Shown one piece after another: positions 34,755-41,566 of a stretch of 41,566 nt of DNA. The position numbers and the translations under genes are program-made. Source of the DNA: Bacteroidales bacterium (lineage in GTDB: Bacteria > Bacteroidota > Bacteroidia > Bacteroidales > B18-G4); assembly GCA_018400295.1 (NCBI GenBank), contig JAGYMZ010000022.1, positions 1-41,566 of the forward strand. The letters run 5' to 3'. The notes under the pieces were generated by a model, which had not been told where the DNA came from, ran no database searches, and saw nothing but the letters and a program-made list of their open reading frames with translations. How positions within the stretch are numbered: position 1 is the stretch's first letter; every line of letters begins with the position of its first letter.

Positions 34755-37607
34755 TTATTCCATCATGGGGTTCTTTATGCTCTCTTCCGTGTTCGTGGGC
34801 AAAAGGATGATCTCCACATGCTCACCGCCGAAGAATTTTTTCGCAGCTTTTTTCAGGCCTCTGATGCTCAGATCATTCACATATTCTTCATATTGGAAAA
34901 AATCTTCCGGGTCGCGCCGGTCATAATCCAACCCCTTCAGGGTATTCAGCCAGAAACGGTTTTCTTTCAGGTTTTCTTTGCGCGTCTTGAGCATATTTTC
35001 CTGCACCGCTTTCAGATCTTTCATTTTCGGGCCTTCATCCTTTAGCTTTTCTATTTCCTCGTAAGCAATGCCCTTGAGCTTATCCGTATTTTCCGGATCG
35101 CAATCGAACCGTATGACCACCACGTAGTGTGCATAGGGATATTTTGTCTGCGCGTCGTAAATCGACACACCGTATGTACCGCCCTGCTCCTCGCGTATGG
35201 TCTCAACATAGCGTATATCCAGAATATCACACAGGGCTGCAAGTTCCATGCGGCTTTTCGCATCGTTGTAATCGTATTCACCGGGATAAGATATATAAAC
35301 CGTGCCCTTGGGCACTTCCATATCCTTGTAGATCACTTTTTCGACGGTTTCTTCCGGCGGGCGGATGTTGTGATCTATAAAGGTCTCGTTCCGCCTTACC
35401 TTGGGCAGGCTGCCCAGGTATGTTTCTGCCAGGGACTGCAGGCTGTCCGGATCGATGTTCCCGACAAAATAAAAATTGAAGCCGGAAGGATCGCCAAAAC
35501 GTTCATTGTAAATAAAGCGGATCCGGTTCAGCCGGGCTTCATCCAGCAATTCGGCGGTCCTCGGACGCACCCTGGGATGATGTTGGGCCATGGTCACCTG
35601 GATGGTATCCTGCATTGCAGCGCCAGGATCATTTTGCCGGTTTTCCAGGAAGCCCTTCATGCGTTGCATATATGCCTTAAAAGCTTTATCCCCGAACCTG
35701 GGTTGGGTAAAATACAGATTGAGCAATTTAAACATGGTCTCCAGGTCCTTTTTAGACGAGCTCCCGCTAAAGCCTTCATACATGCTTCCCACCAGGGGGG
35801 AAACCCTCACGACCTTTCCGGCCATCAGCTTATCCAGCTGGGTCTTGTCAAAATCAGCGATCCCGCTCTGATTGGCAACACCCGTGGCATATTCCGCAGA
35901 TATCAGATCATCCAGTGCATACAGGGAAGTACCTCCCATACTGTAAGCGGTCATCAGGATCTGATCATCCTTGAAATCGGTGGGCTTGAGCACGACCCGC
36001 ACGCCGTTTGACAGGATCCATTCCTCAGTGCCCAGCGCTTCGTTGACCTTCTTCTCCGTTACCTTCCCCGGTTCCGGTTTTTCTGCCATCAGGGGTTTAT
36101 CGGCCATATCATCCACATAGGGTTCTGTCTCAGCCTGATCAACCGAGGCAACAACAGCCATTACCTCCTCCTTTTGGGGTACGGCAACGTCTTCACTTTC
36201 CGGGGCGGTGATGACCACTACGCGGTTTTCATCGGTGATCCATTTTGATGCCAGGGAGTTGACCTCCTTCAGGGTGATCCCTGGCAGGACATCCTGGGCA
36301 AAGGCATAGGTTTTTTCAATGCCCGGGATGGGATCGTCTTCCAGGAAATGGCTGAAATATTTCCACACATAGTCCCGGGATTTCTGCTTATCCCGCTCGT
36401 TGTATTGAGTTTCCAGCCGACTGAGCATTTGCCGCCTGGTCCTTTCCAGTTCCGATTCCGTGAACCCGTGCTGCAGCACCCGCTGATTCTCGGTCAGCAT
36501 GGTCTCCAGCGTCCGCTTTATGCCATCGTTCTTGGCCACCGCAAACGATATGTAGGCGTCTTTGGAACGGACCAGGCTGGTATATGCGGAGTACCCGTAC
36601 ATGAAAGGGGGGTCCGCTTCCTGGAGAAGTTCCTGCAAACGGTTGTTGAGCATGGTATTATAAAGCTGGTGCACCAGGGAGGTCCGCCAATATTCCATAT
36701 CCTTTTCTTCAACAGGGTCATGCTTATAATAGACCTGTACCATGGCATACTGGGCTTCCGGGTCTGTCTCGATGGCCACGTAAGTCTCTTCATGTCCGGG
36801 GACAGGGAAGGTCTCCCTTTCCTTGGGATCGGGCCGTTCCGGGATCCGGGAGAACAGGTCCGTGATCTTTTTTTCCACAACATCCACATCAAAATCACCC
36901 ACGGCTATAATGGCCTGCAGGTCCGGACGGTACCAGTCATCGTAAAAACGGCGGATCACATCGTATTCAAAATTATCGATGATGTCGATATCGCCGATCA
37001 CATCCCGTTCTGCATACTTCGAACCCTTGAAAAGCACCTTGTTGGTTTCTGTCTGCATGCGGAACTGTGCCCCGCGGCGGGTACGCCATTCCTCATGGAT
37101 CACACCCCGCTCGTTATCGATCTCCTCGTCTTCGAACGCAATATTATTGGCCCAGTCGTACAGGATAAGCAGGGAAGTATCGATGTTTTCCGGCACATCG
37201 GTGGGCACCTTCTGAAGCATGTAATTGGTGACATCATGACTGGTAAAGGCATTGATTTCCGGACCGAACTTCATTCCGATGGATTGCAAATAGTTAATGA
37301 TGTCATGCTTTTCAAAATTCCTGGTTCCGTTAAACGCCATGTGCTCACAAAAATGGGCCAGTCCGTCCTGGTCCTCATCTTCCAGGATAGCACCCGCGTT
37401 GACCACCAGGTAAAATTCAGCACGGTCTTCGGGAAATTCATTGTTGCGGATATAATAGGTCAGACCATTATCCAACTTTCCGATGGTGATCTCCGGATCA
37501 ATGGGCACCGGTTCGTCCCAGGAATATTTCTCTTTTTGGGCAACCAATACAACTGAAAAAAGCAGGCTTAACAAGAATAAGCTGCCGGCGTGAAGGATCT
37601 TTTTCAT
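34755..37607 (-). CDS. M16 family zinc metallopeptidase, two-domain
   Basis: The 950-residue pitrilysin/insulinase-like protease has a signal peptide (1-23, ending VLVAQ), so it is exported. The inverted zinc motif HFCEH gives H85 and H89 with catalytic E88, and a downstream EEIDNERGVIHEEW block supplies the third ligand. A second, non-catalytic M16 half follows (from about 530), as in PqqL-like and other long family members. Between the halves lies an acidic, proline-rich linker (about 490-530). It most likely degrades peptides in the periplasm. It is convergent with dnaX and is read from a promoter next to a repeat-bounded insertion. Confidence 0.93.
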   Translation of the reverse strand: MKKILHAGSLFLLSLLFSVVLVAQKEKYSWDEPVPIDPEITIGKLDNGLTYYIRNNEFPEDRAEFYLVVNAGAILEDEDQDGLAHFCEHMAFNGTRNFEKHDIINYLQSIGMKFGPEINAFTSHDVTNYMLQKVPTDVPENIDTSLLILYDWANNIAFEDEEIDNERGVIHEEWRTRRGAQFRMQTETNKVLFKGSKYAERDVIGDIDIIDNFEYDVIRRFYDDWYRPDLQAIIAVGDFDVDVVEKKITDLFSRIPERPDPKERETFPVPGHEETYVAIETDPEAQYAMVQVYYKHDPVEEKDMEYWRTSLVHQLYNTMLNNRLQELLQEADPPFMYGYSAYTSLVRSKDAYISFAVAKNDGIKRTLETMLTENQRVLQHGFTESELERTRRQMLSRLETQYNERDKQKSRDYVWKYFSHFLEDDPIPGIEKTYAFAQDVLPGITLKEVNSLASKWITDENRVVVITAPESEDVAVPQKEEVMAVVASVDQAETEPYVDDMADKPLMAEKPEPGKVTEKKVNEALGTEEWILSNGVRVVLKPTDFKDDQILMTAYSMGGTSLYALDDLISAEYATGVANQSGIADFDKTQLDKLMAGKVVRVSPLVGSMYEGFSGSSSKKDLETMFKLLNLYFTQPRFGDKAFKAYMQRMKGFLENRQNDPGAAMQDTIQVTMAQHHPRVRPRTAELLDEARLNRIRFIYNERFGDPSGFNFYFVGNIDPDSLQSLAETYLGSLPKVRRNETFIDHNIRPPEETVEKVIYKDMEVPKGTVYISYPGEYDYNDAKSRMELAALCDILDIRYVETIREEQGGTYGVSIYDAQTKYPYAHYVVVIRFDCDPENTDKLKGIAYEEIEKLKDEGPKMKDLKAVQENMLKTRKENLKENRFWLNTLKGLDYDRRDPEDFFQYEEYVNDLSIRGLKKAAKKFFGGEHVEIILLPTNTEESIKNPMME

Positions 37608-37648
37608 GATAGGAAATGTTTGTGGTTAATTTCTGTATTTTAATGAGA

Positions 37649-37656
37649 CAAATATA
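37649..37656 (-). promoter_or_regulatory. -7 box (TATATTTG) for the M16 gene
   Basis: The minus strand reads TATATTTG, 42 bases upstream of the M16 ATG. The -33 position (about 37676) lies inside the heptamer repeat that begins at 37669, so the insertion may have replaced the natural -33 element. Confidence 0.45.
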
Positions 37657-37668
37657 TGGTTTTATTCG

Positions 37669-37744
37669 GAGTAGTGAGTAGTGAGTAATGAGTAGTGAGT
37701 AGTGAGTAGTGAGTGGTGAGTGGTGAGTGGTGAGTAGTGAGTAG
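37669..37744 (+). repeat. Heptamer tandem array, left end of the IVP element
   Basis: About eleven copies of GTAGTGA-type heptamers, with GTGGTGA variants in the inner half and one GTAATGA. It is the inverted counterpart of the array at 38215-38255: reading inward from either end, TAG-type units come first and TGG-type units later. Confidence 0.9.
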
Positions 37745-37770
37745 TCCATGCCTGAATAGTGTTGACAAGT

Positions 37771-38145
37771 TTACCTGCAAAATTTTTCCGGATGGTTGAT
37801 CATTGATATCAGCATTTTCCGAACTTCATCATATCCAGACATTAATTTTGTATAATCTTCTTTATCAAGGTATTTACATTGCAAAGAATATTCCAACCAT
37901 CCTTCAGTTTCATATTCTTCACTTAGGGAATCGCTTAATTTGTGTACAAATGATCTTATGTATAATTTCTTTGCCCAGGCCTCACAGAGATTTGAAGTTA
38001 CAGATCTCGAAGAGCGTCTGATTTGACCCGTTAGGGAATAAGTTTCTTCTTTGGGAAAAAATTGGGTTATTTCAAATATCTGCATTGCCAATTCATAAGC
38101 TTTTTTATATACAATTAAATCCCTGAAACTGTTGATATGACTCAT
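37771..38145 (-). CDS. Four-helix-bundle protein (23S rRNA intervening-sequence protein family)
   Basis: The 124-residue product matches the IVP/S23 family: FRDLIVYKKAYELAMQIFEI, FPKEETYSLTGQIRRSSRSV, SNLCEAWAKK, then a helix with the LSDSLSEEYETEGWLEY block. Relatives are encoded in intervening sequences of 23S rRNA in spirochetes and as free genes in many Bacteroidota, Cyanobacteria and others; they form pentamers of four-helix bundles and have no established function. Here it is the only gene between inverted heptamer arrays, outside any rRNA gene. Confidence 0.9.
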   Translation of the reverse strand: MSHINSFRDLIVYKKAYELAMQIFEITQFFPKEETYSLTGQIRRSSRSVTSNLCEAWAKKLYIRSFVHKLSDSLSEEYETEGWLEYSLQCKYLDKEDYTKLMSGYDEVRKMLISMINHPEKFCR

Positions 38146-38214
38146 GATTTACAAAGTTTGATCCATTTGGGCAGCGATAAGCAATGAGGCTGACACACTT
38201 TTTTGAACACTCCC

Positions 38215-38255
38215 CTACTCACCACTCACCACTCACTACTCACTACTCACTACTC
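38215..38255 (-). repeat. Heptamer tandem array, right end of the IVP element
   Basis: About six copies of the complementary heptamers (CACTACT, CACCACT). The last unit contains the helicase stop codon (38250-38252 on the minus strand). Confidence 0.9.
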
Positions 38256-40403
38256 TCCCCTTGCATCTTCCGTTCGTATATCATTCTCCTCACGATACCC
38301 TGCCAATAGCTCCAGTAATTCTTCACCAAACCGATCCAACTTCTTCTTGCCAAAACCTTTGATCTTACCCAAACCCTGTAAGGTGCAGGGGACCTGGCCG
38401 GCCATTTCCCGCATTGTTTTCAGCTGAAGGACCATATACACAGGCAGCGCAAGCTCTCTGGCCTTTTCATCGCGCCATTTTTTCAGGATGCGGTAAAGGT
38501 CCGGACGTTCCTGCAAAGGTTCCGGCGGCGCTTCCGGTCTGCGTTTCTTCTTCCTGTCAGGTCCTTCAATGGCGGCCTTTGCCCTGTGCGACAGATAGTC
38601 CTGCATAACAAAACCATGCATACAGAACCTCAGGCAGCTCAGTTTGCGGCCTGTTTCCTCCCGAAGGATTTTTAGGTTATCGCTTAGGGCTTTCTGGACC
38701 TGCCGGTTATCGGTTTCCCATGAAAGAGGCCCAAGTTGCTCCAGCAGCCATTCCATCTGTTCTGAAAAATACAGGCTGGCCTTTCGTATCCTTTCCTGCA
38801 ATTGGCCGTCGCTTTCCATTTCGGTTTCTGAAAGCAGCCTCCTGAGCTGTATCCTGAACTTATCCGCCACCCTCACTATCTTATCCCTGTGGGCATCCAG
38901 GATATCGCTGATTTCCCGCACGGCACCTTCGGGAAGGGAGCGGGCATTATGGCGCAGGGTTTTCAGGATGGAGTACATTCGGGCCGTGATGCGGCTGAAA
39001 TCGAACAGGTCCGTAAGCATTTCTTCCCGGAATAATTTTTTTGACTTTTCCAGCGCATCGCGACCGGGTTGGCTGCAATGCACCTGTGCATTGAAATTCA
39101 GGATCCGTGAATTGCTTTTGATGCACCCGGCATCGATGGGTGTGCTCAGCACAAGCCCTTCCAGGGATCGGCACCGGCTCAGCGCCACATACACCTGTCC
39201 GAAAGCAAAGGCTGCCTCCGCATCGATGATCGCCTTTTCAAAGGTCAGGCCCTGGCTTTTATGTATCGTGATGGCCCAGGCGAGTTTCAGGGGTATCTGG
39301 CTGAACCGTCCTTCAACCGTTTCCTTAATTTCCTTGCTGTGTTCGTCGAGACTGTATTTCACGTTATGCCACTCCACCGGTTCCACAGCGATGGGGTGTT
39401 CCTCCCCGGGGCATTGCACGATCACCATTCCTTCATCGAAACCCATTACCTTGCCGATCTTGCCGTTATAATACCTTTTCTCACCCGCCGGGTCATTCTT
39501 CACGAACATCACCTGGGCTTCCCTTTTCAACACAAGCTCAAAATCAGCCGGAAATGTGTGTTCCGGAAAGTCACCGTCCACGTTGGCCAGAAAAGACACG
39601 GCTTCACCGGGCAACCCGTGCAATTTTGATTCATTCATAAGCTTGGCTTTGGCATTGTGGGTCGTCAGTGTAATGTATCCCTCATCTTCCGGCGAAAAGT
39701 GTGGATCGTACCTGGCGTTCAGGGCATCGATCACCTGGTCGCCGAGTTGGTTGTCCCGTATTTTATTCAGCAGTGTTATGAAGCGGTCATCGCTCTGGCG
39801 ATACACATGCTCCAGTTCGATGCTCACGTAGGATGTTTGCTGAAGCGCTTTGCTGCTGAAAAAGAAGGCCGTATCATAATGCCCCTTCAGGATGTCCCAT
39901 TCATCTTCTTTCACCACAGGGGCCAACTGCTGCATGTCGCCGATCATAAGCAGCTGCACACCACCGAAGGGCCTGGACCGGTTTTTATGGCGCCGGAGCA
40001 CTTCATCGATGCCATCGAGCATATCGGCCCGGACCATGCTGATCTCATCGATCACCAGCAGGTCGAGGCTGCGCATGATGTTTTTCTTTTCCCTGCTGAA
40101 GCGCCGGAAACGCGGCGGCTGTTCTTCCGCTGCCTTCCGGCCGAACCCGTTTCCCTTGCGGAAACCCGGGATCACCGGTCCGAAGGGAAGCTGGAAAAAA
40201 GAGTGGGCTGTCACGCCGCCTGCATTGATGGCGGCAACGCCTGTAGGGGCTATTACGATCATGCGTTTCGGCGACAGTTCTTTCAGCCGGTGCAAAAAGG
40301 TGGTCTTGCCTGTCCCCGCCTTACCGGTGAGAAACACATTTGTACCGGTATACTGCACAAAATCGAAAGCCAGGTCCAGTTTCGGATTGTCGGTGTCAAT
40401 CAT
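38250..40403 (-). CDS. PIF1/RecD-like helicase with C-terminal HRDC domain
   Basis: The 717-residue SF1B-type helicase starts MIDTDNPKLDLAFDFVQYTG and has Walker A FLTGKAGTGKTTFL (24-37), IVIAPTGVAAINAGGVTAHS (motif Ia), LLVIDEISMVRADML (motif II) and, near 390, KLAWAITIHKSQGLTFEKAI followed by QVYVALSRCRSLEGL (motifs V and VI). The C-terminal 90 residues carry an HRDC domain (LPVYMVLQLKTMREMAGQVP, LGKIKGFGKKKLDRFGEELLELL). It probably unwinds 5'-3' DNA such as G-quadruplex or replication intermediates. The frame is open to 40442, but the ATG at 40403 matches relatives. The stop codon lies within a repeat array, so the last residues may derive from the insertion. Confidence 0.9.
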   Translation of the reverse strand: MIDTDNPKLDLAFDFVQYTGTNVFLTGKAGTGKTTFLHRLKELSPKRMIVIAPTGVAAINAGGVTAHSFFQLPFGPVIPGFRKGNGFGRKAAEEQPPRFRRFSREKKNIMRSLDLLVIDEISMVRADMLDGIDEVLRRHKNRSRPFGGVQLLMIGDMQQLAPVVKEDEWDILKGHYDTAFFFSSKALQQTSYVSIELEHVYRQSDDRFITLLNKIRDNQLGDQVIDALNARYDPHFSPEDEGYITLTTHNAKAKLMNESKLHGLPGEAVSFLANVDGDFPEHTFPADFELVLKREAQVMFVKNDPAGEKRYYNGKIGKVMGFDEGMVIVQCPGEEHPIAVEPVEWHNVKYSLDEHSKEIKETVEGRFSQIPLKLAWAITIHKSQGLTFEKAIIDAEAAFAFGQVYVALSRCRSLEGLVLSTPIDAGCIKSNSRILNFNAQVHCSQPGRDALEKSKKLFREEMLTDLFDFSRITARMYSILKTLRHNARSLPEGAVREISDILDAHRDKIVRVADKFRIQLRRLLSETEMESDGQLQERIRKASLYFSEQMEWLLEQLGPLSWETDNRQVQKALSDNLKILREETGRKLSCLRFCMHGFVMQDYLSHRAKAAIEGPDRKKKRRPEAPPEPLQERPDLYRILKKWRDEKARELALPVYMVLQLKTMREMAGQVPCTLQGLGKIKGFGKKKLDRFGEELLELLAGYREENDIRTEDARGE

Positions 40404-40409
40404 AATTTT

Positions 40410-40417
40410 CAAAGGTA
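40410..40417 (-). promoter_or_regulatory. -7 box (TACCTTTG) for the helicase gene
   Basis: The minus strand reads TACCTTTG only 7 bases before the helicase ATG at 40403. If used, the mRNA begins about at the start codon (nearly leaderless). Confidence 0.4.
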
Positions 40418-40845
40418 CACATGAATACTGAATTCGATACACGTTCCTGCGATCAGGAAAAGCTCACTTATTTATACCGGAAAAGGGGAATTGTACCCGG
40501 GATCTTGCCATTGATTTGTCCAGTCCAGAATGGCGTCTGTGCCTTATTCCGGCTCATGGCACCAGGGGCTGTACATGTATTGCCCGGAGGCGGGCCGGAA
40601 ACACCTGTCATCGGCACACAACCGGGCAACAGGAAACTGATCATCTGAAAGAACACGGCAGAAGGATGTATGTACGCACATTCAAATGGATACAGAAACA
40701 GGAGGTCAGGCCTGCCGCAACATGCGCTAAAGCCTGCCCCGGATTTAAATGTAAGGTCACGGACAGGGATCATTTCGGGAATTACATTCAACGGATTGAA
40801 ATGAATTTGAGCAATGATCTGCGTTTCCAACCTTCATTCTTTTCC
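40418..40845. other. Gap without a supported gene
   Basis: About 430 bases between the helicase and acyltransferase genes. Short frames exist on both strands (plus 40516-40968, minus 40468-40830), but none has a recognisable domain, signal peptide or conserved block, and they overlap each other. A decayed gene cannot be excluded. Confidence 0.4.
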
Positions 40846-40876
40846 TTTCAAACCTCAAAAGATAGCCTTACATTTG
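40846..40876 (+). promoter_or_regulatory. Promoter of the acyltransferase gene
   Basis: TTTC (40846-40849, one mismatch to TTTG), 19 bases, then TACATTTG (40869-40876). The start would be near 40881, 17 bases before the ATG at 40898, which supports that start over the ATG at 40814. Confidence 0.55.
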
Positions 40877-40897
40877 TTCCGGCAATTACCGTGGATC

Positions 40898-41458
40898 ATG
40901 ATAAGGCAACTGGCATCGTTAATCCTCCGGATCGGGGGCTGGAAATTCAAGGGGCATTTTCCCTATGAAGTAAAGAAATGCATCATTATGATGGCGCCAC
41001 ATACCAGCAACTGGGATTACATCATCGGAAGGCTGTTTTTTTTCAAGATCAATGTACCGGTGAAGTTCCTGATCAAAAGGGAGATCTTTGTTTTTCCCAT
41101 CGGCGCCCTGATCAAATACTGGGGTGGGATCCCTGTGGAGCGCAAAAAGAAGAAGAACAATCTGGTAAATTTTGTAGCACGGCTGTTCAGGGAGAATGAG
41201 GAACTCTATGTTGTGGTGACCCCGGAAGGAACACGGAAACTGGTAAAACAGTGGCGGAAAGGATTCTACCATATCGCTCTGAAAGCAAAGGTCCCCCTGG
41301 CTTTATCCTACATTGATTACGCCAAAAAAGAAGGGGGTGTGATGGAAGTATTCCATCCCACCGGCGATTATGAAAAGGACATGGAACATATTTTCAGTTT
41401 ATACCGTGACAAAACGGCCCGCCATCCGGAACAGTTCAACCTCACTCAAAATCAATGA
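40898..41458 (+). CDS. PlsC-like 1-acylglycerol-3-phosphate acyltransferase family protein
   Basis: The 186-residue product has the PlsC acyltransferase motifs: block I HTSNWD (H35, D40, the HX4D pair), block II near 59-81 (LIKREIF...GGIPVER) and block III TPEGTRK (P109-R113). It is short (AGPAT proteins are usually 230-250) and has no strong N-terminal membrane helix, as in the small acyltransferases of Bacteroidota that are related to PlsC but whose acceptor is not always lysophosphatidic acid. It is monocistronic, followed by a tRNA gene. Confidence 0.82.
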   Translation: MIRQLASLILRIGGWKFKGHFPYEVKKCIIMMAPHTSNWDYIIGRLFFFKINVPVKFLIKREIFVFPIGALIKYWGGIPVERKKKKNNLVNFVARLFRENEELYVVVTPEGTRKLVKQWRKGFYHIALKAKVPLALSYIDYAKKEGGVMEVFHPTGDYEKDMEHIFSLYRDKTARHPEQFNLTQNQ

Positions 41459-41465
41459 AAAACTT

Positions 41466-41496
41466 TTTGATAATAAAAATATACCTTGTATATTTG
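41466..41496 (+). promoter_or_regulatory. Canonical Bacteroidota promoter of the tRNA gene
   Basis: TTTG at 41466-41469, a 19-base spacer, then TATATTTG at 41489-41496: both elements match exactly. The transcript would start near 41502, about 23 bases before the tRNA. It is the cleanest promoter in the window and calibrates the others. Confidence 0.75.
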
Positions 41497-41524
41497 CACC
41501 TCCAAAATTGAGCCGCATTTCTCA

Positions 41525-41566
41525 GGGGAGTTTAGCTCAGTTGGTTCAGAGCGTCCCGACTTTCAG
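41525..41566 (+). tRNA. tRNA, 5' part, truncated by the window; anticodon probably TTC (Glu)
   Basis: GGGGAGTTTAGCTC starts a tRNA-like acceptor and D arm (GCTC...GAGC around AGTTGGTTCA). The window ends inside the anticodon arm: CCCGA (41555-41559) followed by CTTTCAG, which reads as anticodon TTC with the usual U33 and purine 37. The 3' half is missing, and one extra base lies between the D and anticodon arms, so the exact numbering and identity are uncertain. Confidence 0.65.

Larger units (their letters stand above)
37669..38255. mobile_element. 587-bp element: IVP gene between heptamer terminal inverted repeats
   Basis: Two heptamer arrays in inverted orientation (37669-37744 and 38215-38255) enclose a single short gene for a four-helix-bundle protein. 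No transposase is present, so it would be non-autonomous. The left end touches the M16 promoter and the right end supplies the stop codon of the helicase gene, consistent with insertion between two older genes. Mobility is inference; no target-site duplication is clear because the ends are themselves repetitive. Confidence 0.5.

Noticed and set aside
36348-37556. A 402-codon open frame on the plus strand
   Set aside because: It is antisense to the M16 peptidase, whose HFCEH motif and signal peptide are clear; the frame reflects codon bias.
37669-38255. Possible CRISPR or integron array
   Set aside because: Heptamers are contiguous without spacers and the enclosed gene is an IVP, not a recombinase or cassette.
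40468-40968. Two small overlapping frames on opposite strands (minus 40468-40830, plus 40516-40968)
   Set aside because: No conserved block or signal peptide, proline- and cysteine-rich random-looking translations, and the plus frame overruns the acyltransferase promoter and start.

Overview
The window looks like chromosomal DNA of a Bacteroidota bacterium, probably an anaerobic or facultative member of Bacteroidales/Marinilabiliales. Supporting signs are a type IX secretion plug (DUF5103) gene, a DUF4271-hemD-rnpA-S41 peptidase run, a short-LID adenylate kinase, a complete Na+-NQR operon, a near absence of Shine-Dalgarno sequences, and many upstream TAnnTTTG boxes (the Bacteroidota -7 element). 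The sequence gives no species name.

Layout: (1) 1-433, two arrays of an 8-bp repeat, then a promoter. (2) 434-5224, an acetate-related unit: outer-membrane porin, AMP-forming acetyl-CoA synthetase and an OFA-family MFS carrier with an unusual coiled-coil insert, closed by strong RNA structures. (3) 5531-8215, an ADP-forming acyl-CoA synthetase fused to a GNAT domain (Pat-like), then a 44-bp perfect palindrome and adenylate kinase on the other strand. (4) 9004-14622, housekeeping genes on the plus strand: DUF4271, hemD, rnpA, S41 protease, ChaN-like protein, SpoU methyltransferase and a small four-cysteine membrane protein that I read as the Na+-NQR maturation factor NqrM. (5) 14619-21758, nqrABCDEF-apbE on the minus strand. 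(6) 21934-24471, a T9SS plug protein and a convergent orphan MacB-type permease. (7) 24558-32873, an eight-gene minus-strand cluster: two paralogous polysaccharide deacetylase-like proteins, an alpha-toroid glycan-enzyme-like protein, an amino-acid-type adenylation enzyme, a carrier protein, a GNAT, an AAC(3)-like acetyltransferase and a FemAB-like acyltransferase. This is the best candidate for an uncharacterised system. (8) 32980-41458, dnaX with a programmed-slippage-like A10 run, an M16 peptidase, a small element carrying a four-helix-bundle (23S IVP) gene between heptamer inverted repeats, a PIF1-like helicase with an HRDC domain, and an acyltransferase. A tRNA starts at the right edge and is cut by the window.

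How parts work together: the two acetate-activating enzymes and the GNAT domain could form a metabolic and post-translational circuit around acetyl-CoA. ApbE should flavinylate NqrB and NqrC, and NqrM should help build the NqrD/E iron centre. In the glycan cluster, adenylation enzyme plus carrier protein could make a thioester-bound amino acid or acyl group that one of three different acyltransferases moves to an amino group exposed by a deacetylase. That last scheme is inference.
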